Notes under the pieces: generated by a model
Database searches by the model: none
The model's input: only the letters and a program-made list of their open reading frames with translations
Told to the model about the DNA's origin: nothing
In this document: one piece after another, positions 44,501 through 56,293 of the stretch
Numbering within the stretch: the stretch's first letter is position 1
Layout of the letters: each line of letters begins with the position of its first letter
Position numbers and translations under genes: made by a program
Origin: Eremophila alpestris peregrina
Lineage: Eukaryota > Chordata > Aves > Passeriformes > Alaudidae
Length of the DNA: 64,000 nt
NCBI GenBank assembly: GCA_009792885.1
Contig: WMCF01000112.1
Coordinates: 645,198 to 709,197, forward strand
Reading direction: 5' to 3'

Positions 44501-47226
44501 CTTGCTGGGTAAAATAGCCCCACTGGAGGTGAAGGCTGAGGGAAGAAAATCCCGTTTCTCTAGGATAATCCTGGGGATGGATTAGGGTGACAAGGCCGTG
44601 ATTGGGGTCTGGTTTGGAGGGGGTCTGCAGGGGCAGGCACAGGTGGAGCTCAGGTGGTGGTTAAGGACTGATGGCCTGAGTTAAAGGTGGCCACTGCCAG
44701 ACCAGCTCTTTCCTTCCCCCAGCTCTTCCCCCAGCACTGGGAGCTGCCCTGGCAGCAGCAGTCCCTGAAGTGCTGCACTCAGGGCTCTGACACCAGCTCC
44801 TCCTGTGACAGTGCCCTCTGTGTCATCTCCCACTGCTGGAGCATGGCTTAAGGACCTTGGACCTTTGCTCTGCAAGCCCTTGAAGAAATGCTCTGTGAAA
44901 CAAAACCAGCTGAGCATTTCCCTACATCTACACAAAACAGCAAAAAAATTCAATCCACGCATTCCAAGTGATAGCAGTTTTCTGCCTCTTTTTTTCCCCC
45001 ATTTCCCCAGTAAATATTCTATTCAAATACAAGGCATTATGCAAACATATTTCTGTGTGAGTAATATTCCTGTTATACCAGGATAGCATGTGCCTGTAGC
45101 TCCCCCTCTCCTGAAACCCACAATTGCGACAGCACAGTTTTTAATTCAAACAGTAAATCCCCACTCCTATAAATCCTTCCCTGCAGCTCCCCCCTCTCCT
45201 GAATCACAGTACTGTAAATAAGTGGCTGGTCTAAAAAAGAGTAGGTGGTGCATAATATTAAAAACAGTAACCTGTTGAGCAGAGCTATTAAAAAAAAAAA
45301 ATCTGAGTGCCACATAATAAAGGTACTATCAGCAAATACCAGCCCAGCATCTCAGCTAGCTTTACTGGGCTGTGAGTTATTGCTGTGGTCAATAGATCTC
45401 TTTTCTGTAGCATTCTGCTTATATAGGTGATAAATCTTACAGTCTTATGGGAATAGGGTCAGGCTTCTGCTACTCTGCCCCATTATTTTTCTCCTACATC
45501 ATTTAGAAAACTGCTGGACTGGACCGTTTTTGGTGCAGTGACTTTTTGTTCAGGTACATGGTAAATTTTATTGTGCATATTAAATTTTACCTCGCACCAC
45601 ATTTTAACGTCCATCTTGATAGAAGGTAAAACAGAAATAAAATCTTCAGCAAAAGAGCAAATAAACATAAGAAGCAAAAAACAAATACTATTTTCCATGA
45701 AATGTTTAGATGCAAAGTAAGAAAAGGAAAAAAAAGTTTTGATTTTGGTCATATGGGTTCTTTTTGAATATTTTTTTCAAAACTGGAGAATGAATAATCT
45801 AGCAGTGGCATCCCATTGCAGATACTTTTAGTAATTCTGTAAGCTCTGGGAATATTTTAAGTAATGGTTAGTTTGACATTCTTGCAGTTAAAATGAGAAG
45901 AAAATGAGGTGACATTAGGTACTGATGGACAAAGCATTTGAATAATTCATGATTTTGGTGCCACCTCAGTCGAGCCACCTGCCAGGAGTCACAGCTTGTC
46001 CCTGGCTGCCATGGGTGTTCCCTCATCCCCTGGAGCAGGAGGGGTGTGTTCCTGCCCTGTGGGAGCAGGCAGGGGGAAGAGCAGGACAAGGAGGAGCATG
46101 GTTTGCTCGTTGCCCCTTGCTGTGGGTGAGCAGGTTCAGTTTTGTTGTCCATGTTCAAGCAAAGGGACAGGGCAGAGCCCAGGTGAAGGGCACACGTTGG
46201 TGTCACAGACATTTCCAGCTGGCTTTAGCACCTTGTTGGTGTCAATAATTCTGAGTTACAGAATGCCACAATGAAACATCACCCTCCAAGGTGCATGAGG
46301 GCACCACGTCCCTGCAGAATCACCAGGAGACATGGCTGCCCAAATGCCTTCATTATTTATTTATTCTGTGGCCACATGTGCTGCACCAGAATGCTGAGTT
46401 GCCTTTAGGGGAGCTTGTTTGAGAAAGCAAGGGCTGCTTTTATTTGGAACTGTTAAGTCTGAAGAGGACATAAGAACAGTGTTAGGGAAAAGGGAAAGGA
46501 ATAGTCTGTGTTGTACTTGGATGGCAAAGCAGTACATTTTTGCAAGAAATATCAGCCCAGACATTGGGGAAACCTCCTAATTTTAAGGCTAAAGAAGCAA
46601 TGAAATAGGTTACCTGTCAGGAATTCTCTGTCATTACAGGTCCTAAAGGAAAAGACAGTGCCAGGGAGAAGTGGTGTGCTTGCAGGATCTCTGAATGTCC
46701 AATCGAACCCTATTTTCCTTGGATGTCCATGATATCCATAAATCTTTAGTTTGTTAATGCTGAAATTGGTTCAAGCAGCTTCCATGATTCTTCTTCTATT
46801 CCCTGTGTCAAACAAGTGTTTTCCCTTTCTGACTAGATTTCTTCCTCACAGATTTTGCTGCTCCCTGGGCCTTCCAGGAAAGTCCTCTGCTGTCCCCTTT
46901 AATCTTCCTCTCCTCAGTGCTTTGGTAGTTTAGCTTGGAGAGGACAAGTACTTCTGTGAGCAGTCCTTTTGTTGGTACCTGGAGTAAACCCTTCAGATCT
47001 CTGGAGGAAAGCTCTGTGGATGTAACAACAGGTCTTTGATCACATCTTTGTTCATTAGTCCCCTGTGCCAGTCTAACTTGTGGGTTGGAGGCAGTTGAGG
47101 AGCAGCTGTTCAGCTGTGGGAGAACTCGTCAGCCACTGTTTCCATAAAGGAAAGGAAAATAGCTGCTATGCCACTGGATGAACCATCTGTTAGCTTCACT
47201 GAAAAAAAGAAGTTCATAAACTTGCT
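41509..47226. other. Single-copy non-coding DNA
   Basis: No gene is recognised. The longest frame, 160 codons on the minus strand at 41975-42457, has no known similarity and overlaps plus-strand frames of 80-82 codons. A T/G tract lies at 43649-43710. AGCTCCCCCTCTCCTGAA-like words recur at 45098 and 45185, a minor local duplication. Confidence 0.65.
43649..43710. repeat. T/G-rich low-complexity tract
   Basis: GTTTGGTTTGTTTGTTG, GTTGTTTTGTTTTG and TTTTTTGGGGGTG make up a 60-bp tract of the same style as those at 12, 37, 41 and 59 kb. Confidence 0.8.
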
Positions 47227-47264
47227 GTTGGGTTTTTATTTTTTTGGTTTTTTTTTCATTTTAG
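47227..47264. repeat. Short T-rich tract
   Basis: TTGGGTTTTTATTTTTTTGG followed by TTTTTTTTTCATTTTAG. Simple sequence, with no associated element recognised. Confidence 0.8.
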
Positions 47265-47379
47265 ACCTGAAAGTTTTTAGATTGTTGGTATTTAGCTCTT
47301 ATCTGTAAAAGCTGCTTTCACCTAAAGCCCTGTGTGTGGTCTTTATGGAGCATTATTGAGTGTGAGGGCTTCCTTTCCA

Positions 47380-47990
47380 TGATTGCTGCTTGGTGATGAA
47401 GGTGTAGAAGAAAGGAAGACAGGTGACCTCACCCCTGGTAAGTCACAGCTGGACTAATGACCAAAGAACAGGAACAGCCTTGCCCTCAGTGGGTCACAGC
47501 TGTGACTAATAAAGATCAGTGTGATAAAAGGAGTGGGTTGGTTAATTGGTCAGTGGAGGACTTTGAAGAAGGAGAGACTGAAGGAGGACCTGGAGGAGCC
47601 CTGAGGAAGAAGGAATGATGCAGAAACACAAAGAAGGAAACAAGGAAGAGAGATGCTGCTGTAAAAGATCTGCTGTGAGGTCAGTCAGGTCTGATGGGGT
47701 TAGAGCTGCTGCTGGAGCCTGCAGCCACAGCTGGGCTGGGTAAATCCTGTGGTCAGAGGTGGTAAGGAAATACCTGCAGTCATGTTCCAGCAGGAGATAA
47801 CCAGCAGTCAGAGGCTGCAGTTGGACCCTGCAGTAGGAGCTTGCTGTAGTCAGGGTCAGTGAATAGCTGGAGTCAGGATTACTGAATTATAAGGAAGAAC
47901 AAACTGGGATCCTTTTCATACTGTGATAAAGAAATCTGTCTCAGCTCCTTTCTACCCCTAACGAGAGGGCAGCTGCACCAGTTAACCCTT
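47380..47990 (+). mobile_element. Possible LTR-like block, family unknown
   Basis: This stretch has a purine-rich, repetitive texture unlike its neighbours: GGAGAGACTGAAGGAGGACC, repeated CTGCAGTCA/CAGTCAG words, and a GTGATAAAAGGAG motif near 47520 that could serve as a TATA box. A later GTGATAAAG is followed by CTCCTTTCTACCCC. The arrangement resembles some avian ERVL-type LTRs, but I see neither clear TG...CA ends nor a target duplication. It may equally be ordinary purine-rich DNA. Confidence 0.25.
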
Positions 47991-48944
47991 TTTCCCTACC
48001 ATTGGCATGGAAAGGCACACAAACAAGTGATAAATCCTCATATACAAAATGTGCAGCAGGCTTGGGTTTTGGACTTTGCCTGACCATGCTTAAAAAAAAC
48101 ATTTGTTACCCGATTTTGCATAGCACTAAGTGCACGAGAGCTGTTCTCTGTGTGCTCATGCAAAAAAAAAAGCCTTAGCTGTGAAAATACCTGCCCAACC
48201 AGAAAATAAAGGAGTGCACCAGACTACTCTAACCTAGTTTTCATTCATTTTAAAATTGAATAAACAACATACAGAGAACAAAGTTTTCTCAAGACACGAA
48301 ATGGTCTTGTATTTTAGGGTCTAATAAAGGCAGCACCAAACAACAGCAGGGTTTGCTGTAGTATTGTTAGAGGGTAGGGTAGTTCTGATGGGATTATAGG
48401 ACAGTGGGAATGGGTTTGTGAGATGGTCTCCAGCTGCTTTGAAAGGGTCCCATAGCATAAATTGCTTAAATCTGTACAGACTGATGGTGTCCACAAGCAG
48501 AAGCCATGCTTTGAGCATAAGGGCCATGCAGGCACCCTCAGCTTGTTTCCTTAGATGAACCATTAGGCATTTGCCACACACAGGTGTGATCCTGTGTAGT
48601 AAGAAATGAAAATGCCAGGAGCTGTACTGCCACTACCCAAAGCTGCTCCATCCCACTGGCACTTTTGACCACATGTCAAAAGTTGTTCTATTTTATAGCA
48701 GTAGCATTTACTTTGTGGTCCTAAATTTTTGTTTTGGAAACCTCTGCTTACACTCACTGTAGCACAGAGCCACAGAAACTGGAGTTGTCATTAAAACTGG
48801 AAAGGCTCTGACTAGAAATAAATCATAGCTGTAACAACAAGGCTCAGTAACTGTTCCTGCACTACTGTCACTTCATAGAGCTGGTCAGTTCTTTCCCTGC
48901 CTGTACCTACTGGAATGCCTGTTTTAATCAAAACCAAGTTATTA
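47991..48944. other. Non-coding spacer
   Basis: No recognised gene or repeat. Overlapping minus-strand open frames of 64-86 codons between 48314 and 48757 have no known similarity. Confidence 0.6.
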
Positions 48945-49040
48945 AGCTCCAGTGCAGGAGCAGCTGGTGGAAAATATTTGACATGGCTTATGAGGTCAGG
49001 CTAAAATGGCCTAATGATCCCTTTTGGTCTTACTTATTAT
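48945..49040 (+). mobile_element. Old CR1 3' tail
   Basis: GGTCAGGCTAAAATGGCC then TAATGATCCCTTTTGGTCTTA resembles the terminal part of older sauropsid CR1 families (ATGGTCCCTTCTGGCCTTA followed by ATCTATGA). It lies just upstream of a younger CR1 fragment in the same orientation. The subfamily is not certain. Confidence 0.55.
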
Positions 49041-49061
49041 GTTTCTTGTTACGTAAGAGCA

Positions 49062-49466
49062 ATGAGGGGTTGAGAGCACAGGTTTAATGAGGAGTGGCTG
49101 AGCAGGTTGGGGCTCTTTAGTCTGGGGGAGACCTCATCACTCCCCAGAACTCCTTACAGGAGGTGGTGGGTGAGGTGCAGGTCTGACTGTTGTGCCAAGT
49201 AGCAAGTGATAGGACAAGAGGAAATGGCCTGAAGATTTGACTGGGGAGGCTTAGATTGGATATTAGGAAATATTTCCTCACCAAACAGGTTATCAATCAC
49301 TGGCACAGAGAAGTGGTGGAGTCATCATCCCTGCAGGGTTTGGAAAGATGTGTGCATGTGGCACTGTGAGACATGGCTTTGTGATGGCCTTGGCAGTGCT
49401 GGGGAACAGTTGGGCTCGTGGTCTCAGGGGGCTTTTCCAGCCTGAAGCAATTTGTGATTCTGTGAG
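49062..49466 (+). mobile_element. CR1 LINE 3' fragment
   Basis: The block reads in order as a CR1 3' region: GAGTGGCTGAGCAGGTTGGG, TTTAGTCTGGG, GACCTCATCACT, AAGTGATAGGACAAGAGG, AAATGGCCTGAAG, TTGGATATTAGGAAATATTT, GGTGGAGTCATCATCCCTG, TTGGCAGTGCTGGGG, and the terminal AATTTGTGATTCTGTGAG. It is 5'-truncated with several small deletions, so no coding potential remains. The preserved order and the octamer-type end make the family assignment firm. Confidence 0.95.
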
Positions 49467-52400
49467 CATTTTCCCAGAAGGTTGTGGGCTGTGAAGGGGC
49501 ATGGAGAGAGGGATTGGCTTGAAATTCTGAGCCTGATCCTGTGAAATCAACTGGTAACTTGCTGAAAAACCCAAAAAATTACTTTTGGCTTCAATACAGT
49601 ATAATCACCCCTTAAACATGGACTTAGATTTAGCCCCCTAAAGCAGTGCTGATGTTGCCTCTTTCCAACCCAGAACTCAGTGCATGTGCCACTTGTGATG
49701 TGCAACTGTCAGCAATGACAAAACCTGGAGGATGCCTGGTGCAGGGAAAGATGAAGCCTATGACTGGCCCCACTCCTAATGGCAACTGGGAGATGATTTC
49801 TCTTTGCCTTCACTGACAGAGGGAGTAACTTTTGTGCCTGGCTGTCCCCAGTCACACAGGTGGCACTGAATGCAGATTTCCCTTGATTGCCTGAAGGATG
49901 TACCAGAGGCTCTGCCTTTTGCTGCACTTCATTGCTTTGGCTTTTCTTTCCTTTGGTTCTCTAGGTTTTGTGGTTCTTCCCTATGCAGGCAGATTAAAGT
50001 GAAGACACAAAAAAACCTCCTTTAAATTTTCCAAGAACATTGACAATTGATTCTTAACTCAGGTGACCTTGCAGTTTATTGTATGCAGGAAAGGACACAG
50101 TGTTGAAAAAGATAACATTAAAAATAATGAGTGTTTTAAGTCAAAGAATATCTGAAATTCTCTGAGGTTTTCTGCCTGAGAATATCACCACACCATAGAA
50201 AGAATTTCAGATGCTTTGCACTTGCAATTTTGAATTCTGAATGACAGAGCTGACATTCTGACTGCTTTGGTTTGCCTCCACTCAAAAATCCTGAACCAAA
50301 ATCATACAAACATAGGTTCATTTTGTTTCATGCATTTGAACAGTCCTGCAAGTATGAAAGTAACAATAAACATATAGTCAGGAGACAGCTGGTTAAATTA
50401 ACTGGATCTGCTGTGCTTGTGTCAGATGTTTCATCAATCCTAAGGGTAAAAATGCTATCCAAGAGAATCAACCAGCTCCTGGACAACACAGAGAAGCAGA
50501 TTGTGGCAATAGAACAGTAAATCCTTAATCACCTGGATTATAATGGACTTATTGAGAGCAATGGGCAATTGTTTTCCATATATTCCATATAATCTTTATA
50601 AAGACTGGTCTAATAGTTCAATATAAATCATAGATCAATTACTTATTCTAGTGTCCCTAAAAATTAAAAAGGAAAAAGTGGTTTATGTAAATATGATAGT
50701 GAACAGACAAGTCATATGTAAAGCATATCTAAGAACCCAAATTTTCAGTGTCAGGAAATCCTATCAAAAATGTGATTTAACTAAAAATAAAACTAATAAT
50801 GCTGGTCCTTGGCCTGCTTCTATCCCCAGGGCTTCAATTTAGTTATATGTTAAAACTGACTTCTGAAAGAGTCTTATATTCGTTTTGACATCTAGTGGAA
50901 TGAAAAATTGTAAGGTATAAAAGTGATTTTTTTCCCTTTTCCAGTGCAAAATTCCATTCTCATTCTTTAAGAAGCAATGCAACTTTGGATATTGGTTTTA
51001 TAGAGTCACATTTAATGGTCTGCTCTGACTTTGGAAAGCAAAGAATACCTGTAACATAAATTTGAGCACTCTTGTTTTTCTCAAGGCTGCATTAATTTCT
51101 CTAGAGAATGACTGCATCTAAATGATAGCCAGATATTGTCAGGATGCTTAGAGTTTGTTTTTTTTTTCTTTCCTGTCACTGTCTTGAACTATGGAAATAC
51201 TCTAAACTGAGTAAATAATTTAGACCTATAAACCAATAAAATTTATTCTGCTGATTTAAGTGAAAAGGTACCAGAGTTTTACATTTTTATTTTTGTAATC
51301 TTTTGTAGTCTTTTGTCTCATGTGATAGCTTTTAACCTCTGAAAACATTCCTAAGAGATTACTGGTCCTGCTCCTCCCCAGTTATGTGTAATTTCTTGGG
51401 AAATGTATGAACAGCCTCAACAAAACATCAGCAAAATAACCAAAAGGGTTTTATAGGTTTCACTCACTGAACATCAGAAGTGCAAATATGGAACTTGAGA
51501 GCATGTCAATTAGTTTTACACCAAGAAAATTGGAAAAGGCACCATGAGACAAGAGACTCATGGCAGGAAGTGCTCAGCTGGGCTCCTCTGTTGGGGGTGG
51601 CCTCAGGGAGCATTTCCAGCTCCAGAACACTGAGGACAGAAGTTTCTTGCTGTTGTGCTTCAGTTTGGTGGCTGATAGGTCCTGCTTGGTTAAAAATGTG
51701 CAGCTGAAATTTCTTCTGCAAGTCTGTCCAGAAATAATGTGTACATTAATTATAGATTGAAACTATCTCAGAATGGAAAGTGTCTCTTTTCTTGTGGGCT
51801 GAGGAGCTCATCTCAGAGAAAACACTTTCCTATTTGGACACTGTACTCAGTAATCAGAATTGTTCTGTTTGTGATAAGTTTATGTTGATATAACAGGTAG
51901 GGTATAGATGTGTAGATCATTGGTTTAGTGGTAAAACAAAAAGGCACAGATGAAACATTTTAACAAACAGCTCAGCATGGCAAAATGCAAGGTGGCTTTG
52001 TTGTTCTTTCAGCCTGCTGATTTCTTTCCAGATATGGTGCAGTAGTGTGCTAGTGTAATGAAATTATTAAAATTGTACAATCTGATGATTAGAAAAAATT
52101 CTTAAAGCGTTTTCATATTCCTGATACTTTCCTTTGCATATATGTTTAATATTTCATCAAAAAGAGAAACAAGAAGTTTGTACTACACTTGAAAAAAGAG
52201 TAAGAGTTAGCCTTTTTCAACTATCTAGAATAAAAACTGTGTGTTTCAAGCTCTTTTTGAAGTTGGATCTCTCAAAATCTGATCTTCTAAGTGCTCATCT
52301 CTGTTAATTGGATAGATACATAGATACCTGGGCAGTAGCATCAAATATGAGAGAATTATAGAAAGAAGCAAATTGTGGATAAAATTATGAACCTTTGGGA

Positions 52401-55400
52401 CTTTAAACACTGCAGGTGAAAATTCTGGGTTTTGTCTTTCATTGCATTCTTTGAATGTTTTGTTTCTTTATCTGTAAGCTAATTGTGTGCAGAAGGAGAT
52501 CATAACTTTATCATAATTCTGGGGTTATAAATAAGAAATTGAGATTATTCTTAATGTATCAGAACCTGTTTCCATTGATTTGTAATACAGGACAATAGAG
52601 TGAAAGCCCAAACTGATATTTAACAATGAAGTGTGGTTTCTCAGGTCTCAGACTCTGGGGAATCTGCTTGATAAAAGCAGGACCTCGCCTTTGCCATGTT
52701 CCACCTGTCTCCCTGATTTCTGAGATTGTAGATAAGCTCAGCTTTCCTCAGGACAGCTGAAAGGTTCCCCAAAGGAAGCTCTGTTGTGTCCATTGCACAA
52801 ACTGGCACAGTTCTCATCAGTGTATCTATACATGGCCTGGAGGGATGCACTGTAACACTCTGTTCCAGCACATGTGCCAGGAATTTATCTTTGGGACTGT
52901 CTCAAGGTTCTAATGATATTAATTATCAAATTACATCAGCAAAATAGAGGGTCATTTCTGTGTAGTGAGTCTGAAGTGCAGAACTTTGTGTTTAGTAGAT
53001 GTTGAAGTTGGTGTTGTCCCTACACCAGGATTTTCTGGTACTGTCATAACTGATACAGGCTCCTTGGAAGAAAAAACCCTGTTCCCTTAAGCTAGGCTTT
53101 GTAAGTGCAGCCAAGGTGAGTGTGAAATTGAGAAAAAATAGGGTTACACCTTTAAGAAATTGTGTTAATATTGTGTTAGACTCCAGATGCTCTTTATCAT
53201 ATAATCGTTATCATAAAAAGTCTTAATGTAAAAGATCCTAATAGAGTCCTACAGTGTCTCAGGAGCAACCTGGATTGGCCTTTGCATTTAAATTAGAGAA
53301 TAATTAGATCCATGAGGAGAAAAAAAAAATGGTGTAGTGCATTCTGCTTTTCTCTTCTAAGGGAAACACATGCAATCCCAAAACTATTAAGTAGGCATTG
53401 TGAGAACATGGAATACATTTAACTCTGTGGAATGAAAACTATTTATTTTATCATGCATATCAGTATAGAAGTGCTGCATTGTCCTTATCTGTTCACATGC
53501 TCTCTTCGGCAGTTAGGTAATCTCAAAAGAGTCGTATGGAAAAGGACAAAAATACCACCAAAAATTAGCCTTTCTGCCAGTGTCTTCAGGAAGTAGTAGA
53601 AAAAGCCAGATCAGGTTCCTGAGTTTTCTTAGGAAAAGTGGTACTGCTGCCTACCTCATTTAACATTACAGACAGAATTTGTTAATTTGAAATTATTCTG
53701 ATTTTTTTTCCCTCAATATTTTATGTTATCTTTGAGAATTTAAGCATGAAATCCTGAATCGCTTGAAGTCAGCACAAAAAAACCCTACCAGTGTTGAGGT
53801 TTCTCCGTAATTCCTTACAAAACAATGTTCTTCATTGGTCTTGGACAATGCCATGTGCAAGTGAATCCCTGCTGGCATCTATTGCCTTATCCTGCCTGTA
53901 TGACACACATGACGCACAGTTCTGTTATTCCTGAATCAGGATTAGTGCTTGCAAGGCTTGATGGGGCTCAAAGGATGCTCTGTTTTTCAGAGAACTTTTT
54001 ACCAGGCCCTATGTACATCATCCCAGCAATCTTCTGGTGACCACAGCTGTGTTAAAATCAAAATGCAGCTCGCAGGTCCCTCGGCAGGGCTCTCAGTTTA
54101 TCTGTTGCAGTATTGCTCCTTGGAGAATCTGCTCAGCCTTTCCTGAGGTAGGCAGTTACGGGAGAGAGCCTTAAATATTTATGGCACCTTAAAGCACAGA
54201 AAAATTACTGCCTATATCACCATCTGTATCCTGTTTCAAGGAAGCAAAACTCAGAATTGCAATAGACTGTGGCACATTTTGTGTGGTAATGAGTATTAGA
54301 AGAGTTTGTTTGAAGTTAGAACAGAGGGCTAATGCAGAGGTTGTTACCGCTGTGTTTCGTAAACTTCTCTCTCTTTGTTCTTTTCCAAGTGCTAATACTT
54401 TCAGACATTCACTGGCTTTCCTGAAGGTTGGGAAATAGTCAAGTGTAGTCATCTGGAGCTGAAATATTTCCTATTACTTGCCTGTAAGAGATTTATTTGG
54501 ACATCCTCACTGTAGTGAGAAAATAGCTTGTGTATGTGCCCTTAAAAAAAGCAGTCCGTGGAGAATATACCTATCTTTGTATGACAGATAAATAGTTCCA
54601 TCAGGATGAAGCTGAGCTTAACCTTGTATTATAATGTTTTTCTTATTCGAGCTTTGTTTTAAACCAAGCAAACTCTTGAAAACCTCTTGAAGGTGGAGAA
54701 GTTTCTGTCCAGTGGGATTTTCTGTTTTGGGGATCAGTGGGTGCCTGCAGTGATTTGCTCTGTTTGCATTGGGTGTGGAAGGGATGTGTGAGGTGACTGT
54801 GCAAAGCTGTTCTTGCTGCAGTGGGAGTTTAGAGCAAAGTGAAATGGGCTCTCCTGGACAGAGCTGCCTCCTCTGCTGTGTTCTCTGCACTGCTGGGGCT
54901 GGATTTGAGGCACTTTGAGCCTTGTCCCTGTGTTGAATTCATTTCACAGGGGTTCCCATCAGCAGGGTCACTGTCACAAGGGTCTCTGCCTCCTCAGCAC
55001 TTCAGGGGCTGGACACAGCTTTCATTTTACTCACATTTCTGTAAAGTGGGACAAGTCTGGAGCACCACGTTTGGCAGTTTTTTCTCCTGCTGCAATTTTG
55101 CTCCAAATGAAATATGACAACACAACAGTTGCAGTAATTACAGTAATTGACTTCAGAGAGTTCAAGATGATCATGTAATTAGCTGCTTTATGGGAGAGAG
55201 ATCACCACCATCTCCCTGTTTCCACGCTTCTGTGGTCTTCAAAGGTGTAGCACAGAGGACTGTAAAACAAAGCACTTCTACCTGAGTTCTGAACACAGTT
55301 CACAATGGCTGACTTGTGAATTTAGAAACAAAATCCAACTGCCATGAGACAAAAACACACTGCCTTTTTCCCTAGCCAGGAGAAGTTGTCATGTTGGTGC

Positions 55401-56227
55401 TCTTGCAGAGCCAGAACACGATGAGAGAGGTTGTAATTGGCAGAGAGATGATTCATTTTAAAACGTCTCTTTTACTAAGGAATTGCAGGTAATTTCAAGA
55501 GAATAAATTAGATGCCATAAAGAATCTTTACTGATGTCTTTTCAAACTTTCTGTGGGAGAAGGCGAGGGCAAATAGTCTATTGAGAATTTTTATATAAGC
55601 TGTGAACAAAACACATAAAGCTCTAATTGTTGGGAAACCACTGTGCTCTAAACGGTTCACATATAATAGGATCATTTCTATGCAGCTTCAATAGGACATT
55701 CTTCCATTTTCTAGAAGAGAGACTCATGGCATGGCAGAAGTTTAGTGTTTCTTTGTCTACAAAATAATTTTCTTAAGAAGAATGGCAAGACAAACCTACT
55801 TCTATCAGATTTACCCAAAAGGAAAATGGATACCGCTGATTTATACAGTAGTAGTAAATCTTTAATTTTACAAGCTAAATAAAGAAAATCTGATGAAATA
55901 AGATTATTAGAGGTGTGCACAGATTTGGAAGCTTAAGACAGGATGCAATTTTCTTTTTCTCTTTTTGTTAATCACTGAAAGCACAATACAGACACCTGAA
56001 GTGAAGTACTGGATAGTGTCAGATCTTTTAGTCAAGACTTTCTACTACATAGAAAAAAACCTTCTGACTTACAAATTCTAGTTAAAATCCCCTGGCTGTT
56101 TATACACTTTATATACTTTATTAGGGTATGCAGTAAACTTAGAAACTATCTTTATCCTCAGAGGAGTTAAAACTTAACTGAAACAAAGTTGAGCAATTTT
56201 AACCAACAGCGAAGTTACCTGTGCTTT
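49467..56227. other. Single-copy non-coding DNA
   Basis: No gene is recognised. An 82-codon frame ending at 50520 (tail KMLSKRINQLLDNTEKQIVAIEQ-like) looks helix-prone but is otherwise unremarkable. A 76-codon minus frame at 52641-52871 is also unrecognised. The segment 55125-55195 holds GCAGTAATTACAGTAATTG and CATGTAATTAGC and could be regulatory. Confidence 0.6.
55125..55195. promoter_or_regulatory. Small TAATTA-rich candidate element
   Basis: GCAGTAATTACAGTAATTG and CATGTAATTAGCTGC occur within 70 bp. These are homeodomain-type cores in otherwise mixed-composition DNA. The function is inferred from motifs alone. Confidence 0.22.
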
Positions 56228-56293
56228 GAGTAGGAGGTTGGATCATGATGAAATCTTGAGGGTCCCCTCCAGTCTGAGTTACATTATGATTCT
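56228..56293 (+). mobile_element. Old CR1 3' tail
   Basis: GAGGTTGGATCATGATG, GAGGGTCCCCTCCAGTC and ACATTATGATTCTC follow the order of the CR1 terminus (GGTTGGACTAGATGA, AGGTCCCTTCCAACC, ATTCTATGATTCT). It is short, diverged and 5'-truncated. Confidence 0.65.

Noticed and set aside
45096..45205. Local duplication around AGCTCCCCCTCTCCTGAA
   Set aside because: Similarity is limited to about 20 bp of pyrimidine-rich sequence and does not extend.
50272..50520. 82-codon frame with a helix-prone C-terminal end
   Set aside because: No similarity known to me, no convincing splice sites, and its length is within chance expectation for AT-rich DNA.
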